Positions 56,636 through 64,000 of a stretch of DNA of 64,000 nucleotides are shown piece after piece. The position numbers were made by a program, and so were the translations under genes. Numbering within the stretch: the first letter of the stretch is position 1; each line of letters opens with the position of its first letter. The notes under the pieces were generated by a model. That model searched no databases and had not been told where the DNA came from. It saw nothing but the letters and a program-made list of their open reading frames with translations. Source of the stretch: an uncultured Collinsella sp. (GTDB taxonomy: Bacteria > Actinomycetota > Coriobacteriia > Coriobacteriales > Coriobacteriaceae); the NCBI GenBank assembly GCA_902482035.1, contig CABSYW010000001.1, positions 31,816 through 95,815 on the forward strand, given 5' to 3'.

Positions 56636-57574
56636 CTACTCCTTCGAATCGTTTTGAACTTTGCTGGCGGTCAGCATCTGCTCGAACATCGAGGCCGACT
56701 GCGAAAAGTCGCTCGGCAGCACGACCGTCGAGGTTTTACCCGTGCGAGCGAACTCCGTCATCATCTCGGACCACTGCGTAAACATGAACAGTTGGTTGGC
56801 CTCGTCATTGCCGACACCCGTCTCCTGGATGATCTCGAGCGAATCTTTGATACCCAGCGCGATGGCCTTGCGCTGGTTAGCGATGCCCTCGCCCGCCTTT
56901 TCCATTGCCTCAGCCTCGGCGGTCGCCTCGGTGACGCGCTTGATGCGGTCGGCCTCGGCGAGCTCCTGTGCCGCAGCGCGCTTGCGCTGGGCGGCGTTGA
57001 TGTCGTTCATGGAGTTCTCGACCTCGGTCGGCAGTGCGATTTTGGTGATGAGCGTCGACACGAGGGTGAAGCCGTAGGCGGCCATCTGCTCGGAAACGGT
57101 AGCGTTGACATCCTTGGCGATGTCATCCTTCTTGGCAAAGACCTCATCGAGTGTGTAGACGGGAATGGAAGAGCGCAGGGCGTCGGTGATGAAGTCACGC
57201 ATCTGGTCGACGGGCTCCTGCAGCATGTAGTAGCTCTTGTAGATACCCGAATCTGCCGGGCCGGCGCCCATGTCATAGCTCACGTGGTACTGAGCAGAGA
57301 CCTCAAGGCCGATGGTCACGTTATCCTGGGTCTTAACGTCGATGCCAAAACCGTTTTTCATGGTGCGCAGACTCACCGTGGCAGCCTTGCGGTCGATCAC
57401 GGGCACCTTCATGTGGAAGCCCGCGTTGACGATGCGGTTAAACTTGCCCAGACGCTCGATGATCACGGCATGCTGTTGTTCAACGACATAGCAGGCGTTG
57501 GGAAGCAGCAGCAACAGGATGATGATGGGAATCAAAAGGCTGGTAAGGGCGGCGATGATACCGGAAAACAGCAT
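56636..57574 (-). CDS. SPFH-domain protein (stomatin/QmcA-like)
   Basis: A 312-residue membrane-anchored SPFH protein. A hydrophobic N-terminal segment (LIPIIILLLLLPNACYVV) is followed by the SPFH domain: VIIERLGKFNRIVNAGFHMKVPVIDR, seen as VIIERLGKF and GFHMKVPVIDR, then VEVSAQYHVSYD-like strands. A long Ala/Glu-rich coiled coil (AAAQELAEADRIKRVTEAT, ~205-240) comes before a short tail. Such proteins form membrane microdomain scaffolds and often associate with FtsH or NfeD-type proteases; no nfeD gene is adjacent. GAGGAGA precedes the ATG. It is in one unit with rlmH. Confidence 0.92.
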   Translation of the reverse strand: MLFSGIIAALTSLLIPIIILLLLLPNACYVVEQQHAVIIERLGKFNRIVNAGFHMKVPVIDRKAATVSLRTMKNGFGIDVKTQDNVTIGLEVSAQYHVSYDMGAGPADSGIYKSYYMLQEPVDQMRDFITDALRSSIPVYTLDEVFAKKDDIAKDVNATVSEQMAAYGFTLVSTLITKIALPTEVENSMNDINAAQRKRAAAQELAEADRIKRVTEATAEAEAMEKAGEGIANQRKAIALGIKDSLEIIQETGVGNDEANQLFMFTQWSEMMTEFARTGKTSTVVLPSDFSQSASMFEQMLTASKVQNDSKE

Positions 57575-57645
57575 GGTCTCTCCTCTGATAGGCACACGTT
57601 GGCATTAGGATACCCGCACGAAGCAGCAACGTGACATCAACAAGA

Positions 57646-57898
57646 GGCCCATAACAAAAAAGCCCCCATTGCTGGGAGCTCTTTCATTCAATGGTGCGGG
57701 CGAAAGGACGTCCGCGTATCCGCTTCGCGGATCCACACCGGCTTCGGCCGCCTGCCGGCGTCCTCGCCAGCTCGCTAAAAACGCTCCGCGTTTTCTTTAC
57801 GCTCGCTCCTTCACAGGTTCAAGTCCCTGCGATGGGCCCATAACAAAAAAGCTCCCATTGCTGGGAGCTCTTTCATTTAATGGTGCGGGCGAAAGGAC
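57646..57898. repeat. 64-bp direct repeat pair at the tRNA-Leu locus, with structured spacer
   Basis: Copies at 57646-57709 and 57835-57898 each carry a terminator hairpin (CTCCCA/TGGGAG with a T-run on the minus strand) and the 3' end of tRNA-Leu (TGGTGCGGGCGAAAGGAC). Only the second joins an intact tRNA. The 125-bp spacer holds small hairpins (ATCCGC/GCGGAT, CCGGC/GCCGG, AAAACG/CGTTTT) and ends with CAGGTTCAAGTCC, an inverted T-arm of the same tRNA. The plan and offset (189 bp) match the tRNA-Ser locus (191 bp). Confidence 0.75.
57849..57872 (-). terminator. Terminator after tRNA-Leu
   Basis: On the minus strand AGCTCCCA pairs with TGGGAGCT around GCAA and is followed by six Ts. Confidence 0.85.
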
Positions 57899-57967
57899 TT
57901 GAACCTTCATGGGGTTGCCCCCATACGGACCTGAACCGTACGCGTCTGCCAATTCCGCCACGCCCGC
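57881..57967 (-). tRNA. tRNA-Leu (CAG anticodon)
   Basis: An 87-nt class II tRNA: acceptor GCGGGCG/CGCCCGC, anticodon arm ACGG-TTCAGGT-CCGT giving CAG, long variable arm (TGGGGGCAACCCCA), T-arm AAGGTTCAAGTCCTT and encoded CCA. It reads CUG, a preferred codon in this GC-rich genome. Confidence 0.95.
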
Positions 57968-58010
57968 GTGCAGGAATTAGAATAACGGAGCGCCACCACG
58001 AACGCAAGAA

Positions 58011-58928
58011 CTATTTTTGAAAAAGTTTGCAGGCATTCTCCCAAGCGGCTTGCGCGATTGTCTCGGCGTCCTCACCAGTGCGATCGACACGGTCGTTAAC
58101 CAGCGCGTTTGCCGTAATGGAGATCATTGCGGGCTCGCATTCAAGACCGCGGATAGGCTCCGGCGCCATATACGGGCAATCCGTCTCGAACAAAATGCGA
58201 TCGAGCGGGGTTGCCGCAAATGCCTCGCGCACGTCGTCGTTGCGCTTAAAGGTGGCCGCGCCGCCATAGGCGATATAGCAGCCCAAACCCACAAAGCGCT
58301 CCATTGTGGCGCGATCTTCGCCAAAGCAGTGCAGCACGCAACCGGCCTGAGGCACACCCACCTCGCGCAGCACGTTGTACGCATCCACGTGCGAGGTGCG
58401 CTCCCCATCCGAGTCTTCGTGCCGCAGGTGCAGCTCTACCGGCACGTTACGGCGCACGGCAACTTCGAGCTGACGTGCCATGCAATCAATCTGCACGTCA
58501 TGAGGCGCCGGCGCGACATCGTCGTCATAGTCCATGTGGTAGTCCAGGCCAATTTCGCCAATACCGGCGCATAAGGGGTCATCAAGTGCCGCAACGACCT
58601 GTGCATGAACGTCGTCGGTATAGTCCGGCGCGCCATACGGATGCACGCCGGCAAGATACTTGATCTGCGGGATATCCTGCATCGGAAGAATCTCGCGCAC
58701 CAGCCAGTCGCTATAGTCCGCCACGCTGCGCTTGTCGGCAATGGGGTCGAACATCGTCACCAACAGGTCGACGCCCGCGGCTTTGGCGCGCACGAGCGTC
58801 TCGGGCACATCCTTGCCCCAAAACGAAAGCAGATGCGCATGCGTGTCGGCAAGCGGTGCTAAGGGCACGGGACAAGCAACCGTCTTCTTTTTCTTGGTAA
58901 ACGTCACGCGTTCGGCATTAGGCGTCAT
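58011..58928 (-). CDS. tatD: TatD-family metal-dependent hydrolase
   Basis: A 305-residue TIM-barrel metallohydrolase, the TatD/YcfH family of 3'-5' DNases and related enzymes. ADTHAHLLSF (~27) gives the HxH pair, GEIGLDYHMDYD (~123) the Glu and Asp, LHLRHED (~161) and LHCFGED (~190) further histidines, and FETDCPYMAPEP (~253) the last Asp. The N-terminus is ~20 residues longer than usual and basic (TFTKKKKTV). The ATG lies within the last codons of rsmA (11-bp overlap) behind GGGAGC, so the two are translationally coupled. Confidence 0.9.
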   Translation of the reverse strand: MTPNAERVTFTKKKKTVACPVPLAPLADTHAHLLSFWGKDVPETLVRAKAAGVDLLVTMFDPIADKRSVADYSDWLVREILPMQDIPQIKYLAGVHPYGAPDYTDDVHAQVVAALDDPLCAGIGEIGLDYHMDYDDDVAPAPHDVQIDCMARQLEVAVRRNVPVELHLRHEDSDGERTSHVDAYNVLREVGVPQAGCVLHCFGEDRATMERFVGLGCYIAYGGAATFKRNDDVREAFAATPLDRILFETDCPYMAPEPIRGLECEPAMISITANALVNDRVDRTGEDAETIAQAAWENACKLFQK

Positions 58929-59778
58929 GGATTAGCTCCCGGGCCAGACGGACAAAGTCGGCAACATCGAGCGTCTCGGCGCGCGTGGTGGGTGCGATAC
59001 CGCAAACCTCAAAAGCGGCATCGAGCACGTCCTTGGCAAAACCGTTGGCGCTCATGGAATTTCGGATGGTCTTGCGCCGCTGAGCAAATGCAGCGTCGAT
59101 CACACGAGCCACGAACTCGCGATCGAGCCCCTCGGGCACCACGCCGTCAACACGGTCGATACGCACGACGGCCGAGTCCACGTGCGGCGCTGGCATAAAG
59201 CAACGCGGCGGCACCTCAAAGCGACCCGTCACCTGCGCATACAGGCCGAGCTTTGCCGTATAGCCGCCATAGGTCTTGTTGCCCGGCACTGCGGCAATGC
59301 GATCGGCAACCTCCTTTTGCACCATGACGACGGCACGCTTGAGCGCCGGCATCGTCTGGAAAAATTGCAAAATGATCGTCGCCGCCACGTTATAGGGCAA
59401 GTTCGCGACAAATACCGTGGGCTCGCCGCCGGCGGCCTGCTCAATCTGCTCCGGGCCCACCTTAAGCGCGTCGCCCATGATAAAGCGGAAGTTGGCATAG
59501 TCGGCGGCATGGGCGTCGAGCACCGGTTCGAGCTCGGGATCTGCTTCGATCGACGTGACGCACGCCGCCTCCTGCAACAGCGCAAGCGTGAGCGTGCCAA
59601 CGCCCGGACCAACCTCGAGCACGCGCTCATCGCCCGCAAGCTCGGCAAGCTCGCAAATGCGCTCGATCACATGGTTGTCGATCAGGAAGTTCTGGCCCAG
59701 GCGATGCTTGGTCGCAAGGCCAAACTCCTCCAGCAGCTCCCTTGTTGCCGTGGGGTTTGCCAAAGGCGAAGTTGTCAT
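58918..59778 (-). CDS. rsmA: 16S rRNA dimethyladenosine transferase RsmA (KsgA)
   Basis: A 286-residue methyltransferase that dimethylates A1518 and A1519 of 16S rRNA. HRLGQNFLIDNHVIERIC (~25-42) is the characteristic N-terminus, VLEVGPGVGTLTLALL (~53) the SAM loop, VFVANLPYNVAATIILQFF (~120) the NLPY catalytic motif, and the C-terminal QRRKTIRNSM (~235) is conserved. GGAGG stands before the ATG. The order metG, rsmA, tatD (read on the minus strand) is common in bacteria, though here tatD follows rsmA. Confidence 0.97.
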   Translation of the reverse strand: MTTSPLANPTATRELLEEFGLATKHRLGQNFLIDNHVIERICELAELAGDERVLEVGPGVGTLTLALLQEAACVTSIEADPELEPVLDAHAADYANFRFIMGDALKVGPEQIEQAAGGEPTVFVANLPYNVAATIILQFFQTMPALKRAVVMVQKEVADRIAAVPGNKTYGGYTAKLGLYAQVTGRFEVPPRCFMPAPHVDSAVVRIDRVDGVVPEGLDREFVARVIDAAFAQRRKTIRNSMSANGFAKDVLDAAFEVCGIAPTTRAETLDVADFVRLARELIHDA

Positions 59779-59818
59779 AGTTGCCTCCTTAGCATGATGG
59801 CGGCGTCTTGAAACGAAA

Positions 59819-59846
59819 GGGCATGGACCGTGGCGGCCATGCCCTT
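59819..59846 (-). terminator. Terminator after metG with bulged hairpin
   Basis: GGGCATGG pairs with CCATGCCC around an imperfect centre, about 40 bp past the metG stop, followed by TTTCGTTTC on the minus strand. The apex (GGGCAT, one extra base, then GACC/GGCC) recalls the bulged hairpins of the 28150, 30790 and 36210 elements, but without outer arms. Confidence 0.75.
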
Positions 59847-59885
59847 ACATCTAAACAGCAAATTGCCGATATGGCGCGCCGCGTC

Positions 59886-61487
59886 TTAGCCCAGACGCGG
59901 GAACAGCGGCTCGCCCTTCTCGACAGGCTGACCGCCGGCAAGCAGGCCCCAAGCGCAAATGCCCTTGAGGTCGTCGGTCGCGGCCTCGTCCTCGCAGGAC
60001 AGGCGGCGCAGGGCCTCGGCAGAGGTCTGAGGCATGAGCGGCATCAGCAGGTGGGCGGCAATGCGGATGGCCTCGAGCAGGTTGTAGATCACAAACGCCA
60101 GCTCGTCAGCCTTGGCCTCGTCCTTGGCAAGTGCCCAAGGCTCAGAGTCCTCGATGTAGTGGTTGGCGGCATGGATGAGCTCCATGACCTCGTCCTTGGC
60201 TCCGCCGTAATCGAGCACGTCCATCTTGGCCATGTAGCGCTCGACCAGACCATCGGCAATCTTTGCCAGCGGGTTGTCGAACGCGTCGGCAGACGCCGGT
60301 TTAGCCGGGGCGCAGCCGTCAAAGTACTTTGCGCTCATGTTGAGCGAACGCGAAATCAGATTGCCCCAGCTGTTGGCCAGGTCGGCGTTGTAGACCTGCT
60401 CCATGCGATCGAAGCTGATGGCGCCGTCGGTACCGGGAACGACGTCGGTCATGAAGTAGTAGCGATAGCCCTCGACGCCCAGCATGTCGATAACGTCCTG
60501 CGGAGCGATGGCGTTGCCGCGGCTCTTGGACATCTTCTCGGCCTTGCCGGTCTCGGCATTGCGCACGGTCAGGAAGCCGTGGGCAAAGACGTGCTCGGGC
60601 AGGGCCTCGCCGATGGCCATGAGCATGGCGGGCCAAATGACGCAGTGGAAGCGGATGATGTCCTTACCCACGATGTGGAACTGCGCGGGCCAGCGATAGG
60701 CCAGCTCGGCACGCGCCTCGTCGGTGTCGACACCGTAGCCGACGGCCGTCATATAGTTGAGCAGTGCATCGAACCACACATACGTCACGTGGCCCTCGTC
60801 AAACGGGACCTGAATGCCCCAGTCAAAGCTCGTGCGGCTCACGGATAGGTCGTTAAGGCCGCCCTCGACAAAGCTGCGAACCTCGTTCATGCGGAACGCA
60901 GGCTCGACAAAGTCGGGGTGCTCGTCATAGAGCTTGAGCAGCTTGTCCTGGAAGGCGGAAAGCTTAAAGAAGTAGGACTCCTCCTGCACGCGCTCAAGCG
61001 GACGGTGGCAGTCGGGGCACAGGTGCTGGCCGACGCTGCCGTACTCCTCGTCGCCCTTCTGGACCTGTGTATCGGTGAAGTAGGTCTCATCAGGCACGCA
61101 ATACCAGCCGTCGTAGCTGCCCTTATACAGGTAACCGGACTCCTTCATGCGTTCCCACAGGTACTGCACGGCATGATGCTGGCGCGGCTCGGTGGTACGA
61201 ATGAAGTCGTCGTTGGAGATCTCGAGCTTGCTCCAAAGCTCCTTGAAGTGCGGAGCCTGGCTGTCGGTCCACTCCTGCGGCGTCATGTTGTGCTTGGCTG
61301 CAGCCTCGGCGACCTTCTCGCCGTGCTCGTCCATGCCAGTCAGGAACTTGACGTTATAGCCGGCTGAGCGACGATAGCGAGCCTGGACGTCGGCGATGAT
61401 GGTGGAATAAGCCGTGCCCAGATGCGGATCGGCGTTGACGTAGTAGATGGGCGTCGTGATAAAGAACGAAGGCTTGGTTTGATCCAT
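59886..61487 (-). CDS. metG: Methionyl-tRNA synthetase
   Basis: A 533-residue class I synthetase charging tRNA-Met. FITTPIYYVNADPHLGTAYS (~9-28) holds the HIGH-like motif as PHLG, LTGMDEHGEKV (~49) is the family stretch, CPDCHRPLERVQEESYFFKL (~150) gives a reduced zinc site, and EKMSKSRGNAI (~313) is KMSKS. It lacks the C-terminal tRNA-binding EMAP domain found in some species. GACAGAC precedes the ATG as a weak ribosome site. It sits upstream of rsmA on the same strand with a terminator between. Confidence 0.96.
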   Translation of the reverse strand: MDQTKPSFFITTPIYYVNADPHLGTAYSTIIADVQARYRRSAGYNVKFLTGMDEHGEKVAEAAAKHNMTPQEWTDSQAPHFKELWSKLEISNDDFIRTTEPRQHHAVQYLWERMKESGYLYKGSYDGWYCVPDETYFTDTQVQKGDEEYGSVGQHLCPDCHRPLERVQEESYFFKLSAFQDKLLKLYDEHPDFVEPAFRMNEVRSFVEGGLNDLSVSRTSFDWGIQVPFDEGHVTYVWFDALLNYMTAVGYGVDTDEARAELAYRWPAQFHIVGKDIIRFHCVIWPAMLMAIGEALPEHVFAHGFLTVRNAETGKAEKMSKSRGNAIAPQDVIDMLGVEGYRYYFMTDVVPGTDGAISFDRMEQVYNADLANSWGNLISRSLNMSAKYFDGCAPAKPASADAFDNPLAKIADGLVERYMAKMDVLDYGGAKDEVMELIHAANHYIEDSEPWALAKDEAKADELAFVIYNLLEAIRIAAHLLMPLMPQTSAEALRRLSCEDEAATDDLKGICAWGLLAGGQPVEKGEPLFPRLG

Positions 61488-61556
61488 GGGGTCTGTCCTC
61501 CAGAAAAACGTTGCATACAGGGGATGATTCTAACGCAAGGGCTGGATATCCTCCAT

Positions 61557-62435
61557 CTATTGCATATCGAGCACCATGGCATAGACATCGCGCTTGCGGC
61601 GCGAATACTTCTGAGACAGGCGCTTGGCCACCGCAGAGGCGGGCTCCCCCTCCTCGAGCGCGACGCGGATATCCTCGCGCAGGGCCTCGTCGGGATCCGC
61701 CGCCGCGGCGCCAACCGGCATGATACCGGCCTCCTCATCCTCGCTCGGCGGCGCGATGACCAGCGCAATCTCGCCCTTTACCTCGCCGCGGGCACGCAGC
61801 TCCTCGGCAAGCTGGGCAGCGGGTCCGCGCAAGACCTCCTCGTGCAACTTGGTGAGTTCGCGGCAGACGGCAACCTCACGCTGGGGAAAAACCTCTGCCA
61901 CAGCCTCGAGCGTCGCCACGATGCGATGTGGAGACTCGTAGAAGATGAGCGCGCCGGGCACCACGGCAAGGCGCTGCAAGCGGCGCACGCGGTCGCCGTG
62001 CTTTCGGCCCAAAAAGCCCTCGAAGAAAAAATGCTCGCAGGGAATGCCGGACGAAACGAGCGCCGTGACGCAAGCAGAGGGCCCGGGAATAACTTCGACG
62101 GGCACATCGGCCTCACGCGCCGCCTCGACCAGCGCCTGGCCGGGATCGGACACGCTCGGCATGCCGGCGTCCGAGGCAAAGGCGAGGGTCTCCCCCGCCA
62201 GCAGACGGTCGACCAGGCCGGCGGCGCGGCTGGCGATCACATTCTCGTCGCAGCGGACAAGCGGCTTGGAAATGCCCAGGTGCATCAGCAGCTTTGACGT
62301 CACACGCGTGTCTTCGCAGCAGATGGCATCGGCAGCGGCAAAGGCCTCGCCAACGCGCGGGGACAGGTCGCCCAAGTTGCCGATGGGCGTGCCGACCACA
62401 TAGAGTTTGCCCGTATGGGCGCTGTTTTGCGTCAT
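61557..62435 (-). CDS. rsmI: 16S rRNA (cytidine-1402 2'-O)-methyltransferase RsmI
   Basis: A 292-residue tetrapyrrole-methylase-fold enzyme. LYVVGTPIGNLGDLSPR (~11-27) is the glycine-rich start, CEDTRVTSKLL (~40) and SDAGMPSVSDPG (~88) the family signatures, and FEGFLGRKHGDR (~138) and IFYESPHRIV (~161) complete the substrate pocket. A short C-terminal tail ends LSQKYSRRKRDVYAMVL, the usual helix-rich end of RsmI. It starts shortly after the GH5-like gene stop on the same strand. Confidence 0.96.
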   Translation of the reverse strand: MTQNSAHTGKLYVVGTPIGNLGDLSPRVGEAFAAADAICCEDTRVTSKLLMHLGISKPLVRCDENVIASRAAGLVDRLLAGETLAFASDAGMPSVSDPGQALVEAAREADVPVEVIPGPSACVTALVSSGIPCEHFFFEGFLGRKHGDRVRRLQRLAVVPGALIFYESPHRIVATLEAVAEVFPQREVAVCRELTKLHEEVLRGPAAQLAEELRARGEVKGEIALVIAPPSEDEEAGIMPVGAAAADPDEALREDIRVALEEGEPASAVAKRLSQKYSRRKRDVYAMVLDMQ

Positions 62436-62441
62436 ATCAAC

Positions 62442-63503
62442 CTATTCAATCATGCCACGTTCGAGCGTACCGAGCGCCGCGCGGGCGTCCCATGCTGCAA
62501 TGCGCTTCTCGGTCTTCCACGTTTGGAAGAACCAACCGGCAGCCGGCGCAAACGAAGCCAGCTGGTTGGCGATAAACACGCGCTCGTAGGCATTGCGGCC
62601 CTCGGGCGTAACCGACGAGTTGGCAAAGATCGCCGCGCCCGACCATTCGCCCACCAGCACGGGGAACCCAGTCGAAATCGCCTCTTTAAGCTCGCGCTTG
62701 TTGCGCGAAATCGCCGTCGTCAGCCCGCGGGGGCTCGTGATGTCGAGCGCATGTTCGTCGCGGTAATGGTACAGGTGAAGGTCCATGTAGACGTTCTTGT
62801 ACTTGGCGCCGCGCATAAAATGCTTCCACTCGTTGGGATGCCCCGACGACGAGAAGACGACGATCTTATCCTCGGGCATATACGAACGGACGAGCTCGTA
62901 GGCGTCGCGATAGAAGTTGCGCAGGTAGTGCGCCGGAATGCCATCCGTCATGGTGAAGAGGCTCTTGCGGACGCTCATCTGCGGCGTGTCCAGCAGCTCA
63001 ATGCCCAGCAGGCTCTCGGCCTCGCCGTAGCGATCGGCCAGGCGCTCGAGCACGTCGAGCGCGACATGACGGCCGTTGGTGGACGAATGCCACTCGGCGA
63101 CAGCCTCCGGCGTGGCGGGCGAATCATTGGAATCGCCCTGGCCACCGGGCACAGTTGCCAGATCAAGCAGCACGCGGATGTCGTACTTGGCAGCCCACTC
63201 AATTGCACGGTCGATGTAGTCGACAACCGAGATGTAGGACGCATCGGACTCCTGCGAGCCAAAGGCATACCAGGGCACCGGCAGACGCACGGCATTGAGA
63301 CCGATCTGCGCCATGCGACGGAAATCGTCCTCACTCACAAACGTCTCGTAATGACGGCGCATGCGCTCGTTATAGGCGGCGGTGCCCATGGCCTCCTGCA
63401 GCTCGGCCGCGTTGGATGCACCAGTCGCCGCGTATAGCGACGGGGTCACCCAAGGCTCGGGAATAAACCAGCCAGAGAGATTAACGCCGAGTATCCTCTC
63501 CAT
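62442..63503 (-). CDS. GH5-like (exo-beta-1,3-glucanase type) protein with altered active site
   Basis: A 353-residue cytoplasmic TIM-barrel protein of the glycoside hydrolase 5 (Exg1/GH5_9-like) kind. LGVNLSGWFIPEPWVTPSL (~5-23), NAVRLPVPWYAFG (~70), and LVGEWSGA with the nucleophile Glu (~286) are recognisable. The acid/base motif usually ending LLNEP reads GIELLDTP (~168-175), so the catalytic Glu is replaced by Thr. The DLHGAPG-type segment reads DLATVPGGQGDS, losing its His. It may be a non-hydrolytic carbohydrate-binding or regulatory protein, or use another residue. The ATG at 63503 has AAGGGGG upstream; a longer frame runs into repeats. No signal peptide. Confidence 0.82.
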   Translation of the reverse strand: MERILGVNLSGWFIPEPWVTPSLYAATGASNAAELQEAMGTAAYNERMRRHYETFVSEDDFRRMAQIGLNAVRLPVPWYAFGSQESDASYISVVDYIDRAIEWAAKYDIRVLLDLATVPGGQGDSNDSPATPEAVAEWHSSTNGRHVALDVLERLADRYGEAESLLGIELLDTPQMSVRKSLFTMTDGIPAHYLRNFYRDAYELVRSYMPEDKIVVFSSSGHPNEWKHFMRGAKYKNVYMDLHLYHYRDEHALDITSPRGLTTAISRNKRELKEAISTGFPVLVGEWSGAAIFANSSVTPEGRNAYERVFIANQLASFAPAAGWFFQTWKTEKRIAAWDARAALGTLERGMIE

Positions 63504-63694
63504 CACTGCCCCCTTTTGAATCATACGGGCTAAGCCCGCATCGCTCTTGCATGACATATCTATCGATTTGAGTATACCCGCGCATGCAGACAGGCGACCG
63601 AACGGTCTGCAAAGTGACGCGAAAGTGGGAGGAATGTCTGGGCGGGCCCGAGATGGCGCGCCGAGATGTACATATGCGCCGGAAGTAGGCGGCC

Positions 63695-63925
63695 GGAAAG
63701 CGCATCCCGTTTTTCGCAAAAGACTGGGATGCATTTTCCGTTCGAGGCCTCAACCGGAAAATGCACCCCGTTCTGAGCGCGGGATCTGGGACGCAGTTTC
63801 CGCCAAAGGCCGAAAAAGGAAAGCACGTCCCATTCTGACGCCGGATTCCGAGTCGTGCTTTCCCAAGCGGCCTCAAAGCGGAAAACGCATCCCACTCTGA
63901 AGCCAAATTCCGGGACGCAATTTCC
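63695..63925. repeat. Four tandem 62-bp imperfect hairpin units
   Basis: Units start GGAAA at 63695, 63756, 63818 and 63880 (61-62 bp apart). Each forms a 45-46-nt hairpin ending TTTCC, for example GGAAAGCACG with CGTGCTTTCC in unit 3. Between arms TCCC and TTCTGA recur. Units are about 60-70 % alike by eye, and arm differences are mostly matched on both sides, so pairing is kept. The rest of the gap from 63504 to the tRNA shows no convincing gene; a frame across the repeats shifts phase because 62 is not a multiple of three. Confidence 0.75.
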
Positions 63926-63940
63926 GCAGAGTCCTCGATA

Positions 63941-63969
63941 AAAGAAAAGGACCCCTTTGCAGAGGTCCT
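63941..63969 (-). terminator. Terminator after the partial tRNA at the right edge
   Basis: On the minus strand AGGACC pairs with GGTCCT around CTCTGCAAAG-like sequence, followed by TTTTCTTTT. Confidence 0.8.
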
Positions 63970-63982
63970 AGTCAATTCAAGG

Positions 63983-64000
63983 TGGCGGGGAAGGGAATCG
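63983..64000 (-). tRNA. 3' end of a tRNA, cut by the window edge
   Basis: Read on the minus strand, the sequence CGATTCCCTTCCCCGCCA looks like the end of a T-arm (TTCGATTCCC) running into an acceptor strand, and is followed by a tRNA-type terminator. The isotype cannot be told from 18 bases. Confidence 0.55.

Noticed and set aside
63695..63925. CRISPR array
   Set aside because: Spacing is regular but units are only loosely alike, there are no distinct repeat and spacer parts, and no cas genes are present.
63481..63975. Minus-strand reading frame across the 62-bp repeats
   Set aside because: The repeat period is not a multiple of three, peptide repeats drift in frame, and no ribosome site is seen; the region reads as non-coding.

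Overview
The window looks like chromosomal DNA of a high-GC, strictly fermentative gut actinobacterium of the class Coriobacteriia, most likely Collinsella or a close relative. This is inferred from protein style and gene mix (paired FeoA with FeoB, Lar lactate-racemase genes, CTG/GAG-rich codon use, SerS/MetG/PEP carboxylase of actinobacterial type), not from a database search. I see no prophage, insertion sequence, rRNA or CRISPR array.

Layout. 1-10.3 kb: a pectin/galacturonate locus, all on the minus strand: pectinesterase (cut by the edge), GH28 polygalacturonase, a GPH-family sugar symporter, uxaA, uxaB, uxaC and a LacI-type repressor gene. Matching operator/promoter arrays (core GTGAACGTTCAC) precede the symporter and uxaC. 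10.3-13.8 kb: a ferrous-iron locus (feoA, feoA, feoB, and a small Cys-rich membrane protein). 13.9-17 kb: an HPr-like protein, aspS and serB. 17-21.8 kb: a lactate-racemase locus: larB-larC-tetR on the plus strand facing larA-larD on the minus strand. 22.2-36 kb: ppc, hisS, an MFS carrier, an M20 amidohydrolase, an EamA exporter and two abutting YhgE/Pip membrane proteins. 36.4-41.3 kb: htpG, a GNAT acetyltransferase and a CpsB/CpsD/CpsC polysaccharide-control triad. 41.4-46.6 kb: pstB with a PhoB/PhoR-like pair, then a second two-component system. 46.8-53.4 kb: a D-Ala-D-Ala carboxypeptidase, tRNA-Ser, a P-loop ATPase with an iteron-like upstream array, a large unknown protein, two identical tRNA-Arg genes and a small unknown gene. 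53.5-64 kb: serS, a 57-residue membrane protein, proC, rlmH, an SPFH protein, tRNA-Leu, tatD, rsmA, metG, rsmI, a GH5-like protein with a changed active site, four tandem hairpin repeats, and the 3' end of a tRNA.

How the genes work together. The left end should import pectin-derived oligomers through the symporter, de-esterify and split them inside the cell (neither the esterase nor the GH28 enzyme has a visible signal peptide), and take galacturonate through UxaC, UxaB and UxaA to 2-keto-3-deoxygluconate. The lar genes interconvert D- and L-lactate and let lactic acid cross the membrane. ppc, proC and serB serve central and amino-acid metabolism.

The most unusual material is between genes. 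Several intergenic regions hold nested palindromes: a long outer inverted repeat, a conserved internal loop and an inner hairpin. In two copies flanking the larA-larD unit (19497-19621 and 22098-22224) the stems differ in sequence but each is self-complementary, while the internal-loop sequences are shared and a short connecting stem covaries. A second family (28150-28239, 30790-30943, 36210-36363) has 90-91-nt hairpins with the same single-base bulge near the apex. Two members are 154-bp cassettes with nearly identical ends and a replaced hairpin. Four tandem 62-bp hairpin units lie at 63695-63925, and tRNA-flanking direct repeats of 90 and 64 bp lie near tRNA-Ser and tRNA-Leu. These are the best candidates here for an undescribed element.
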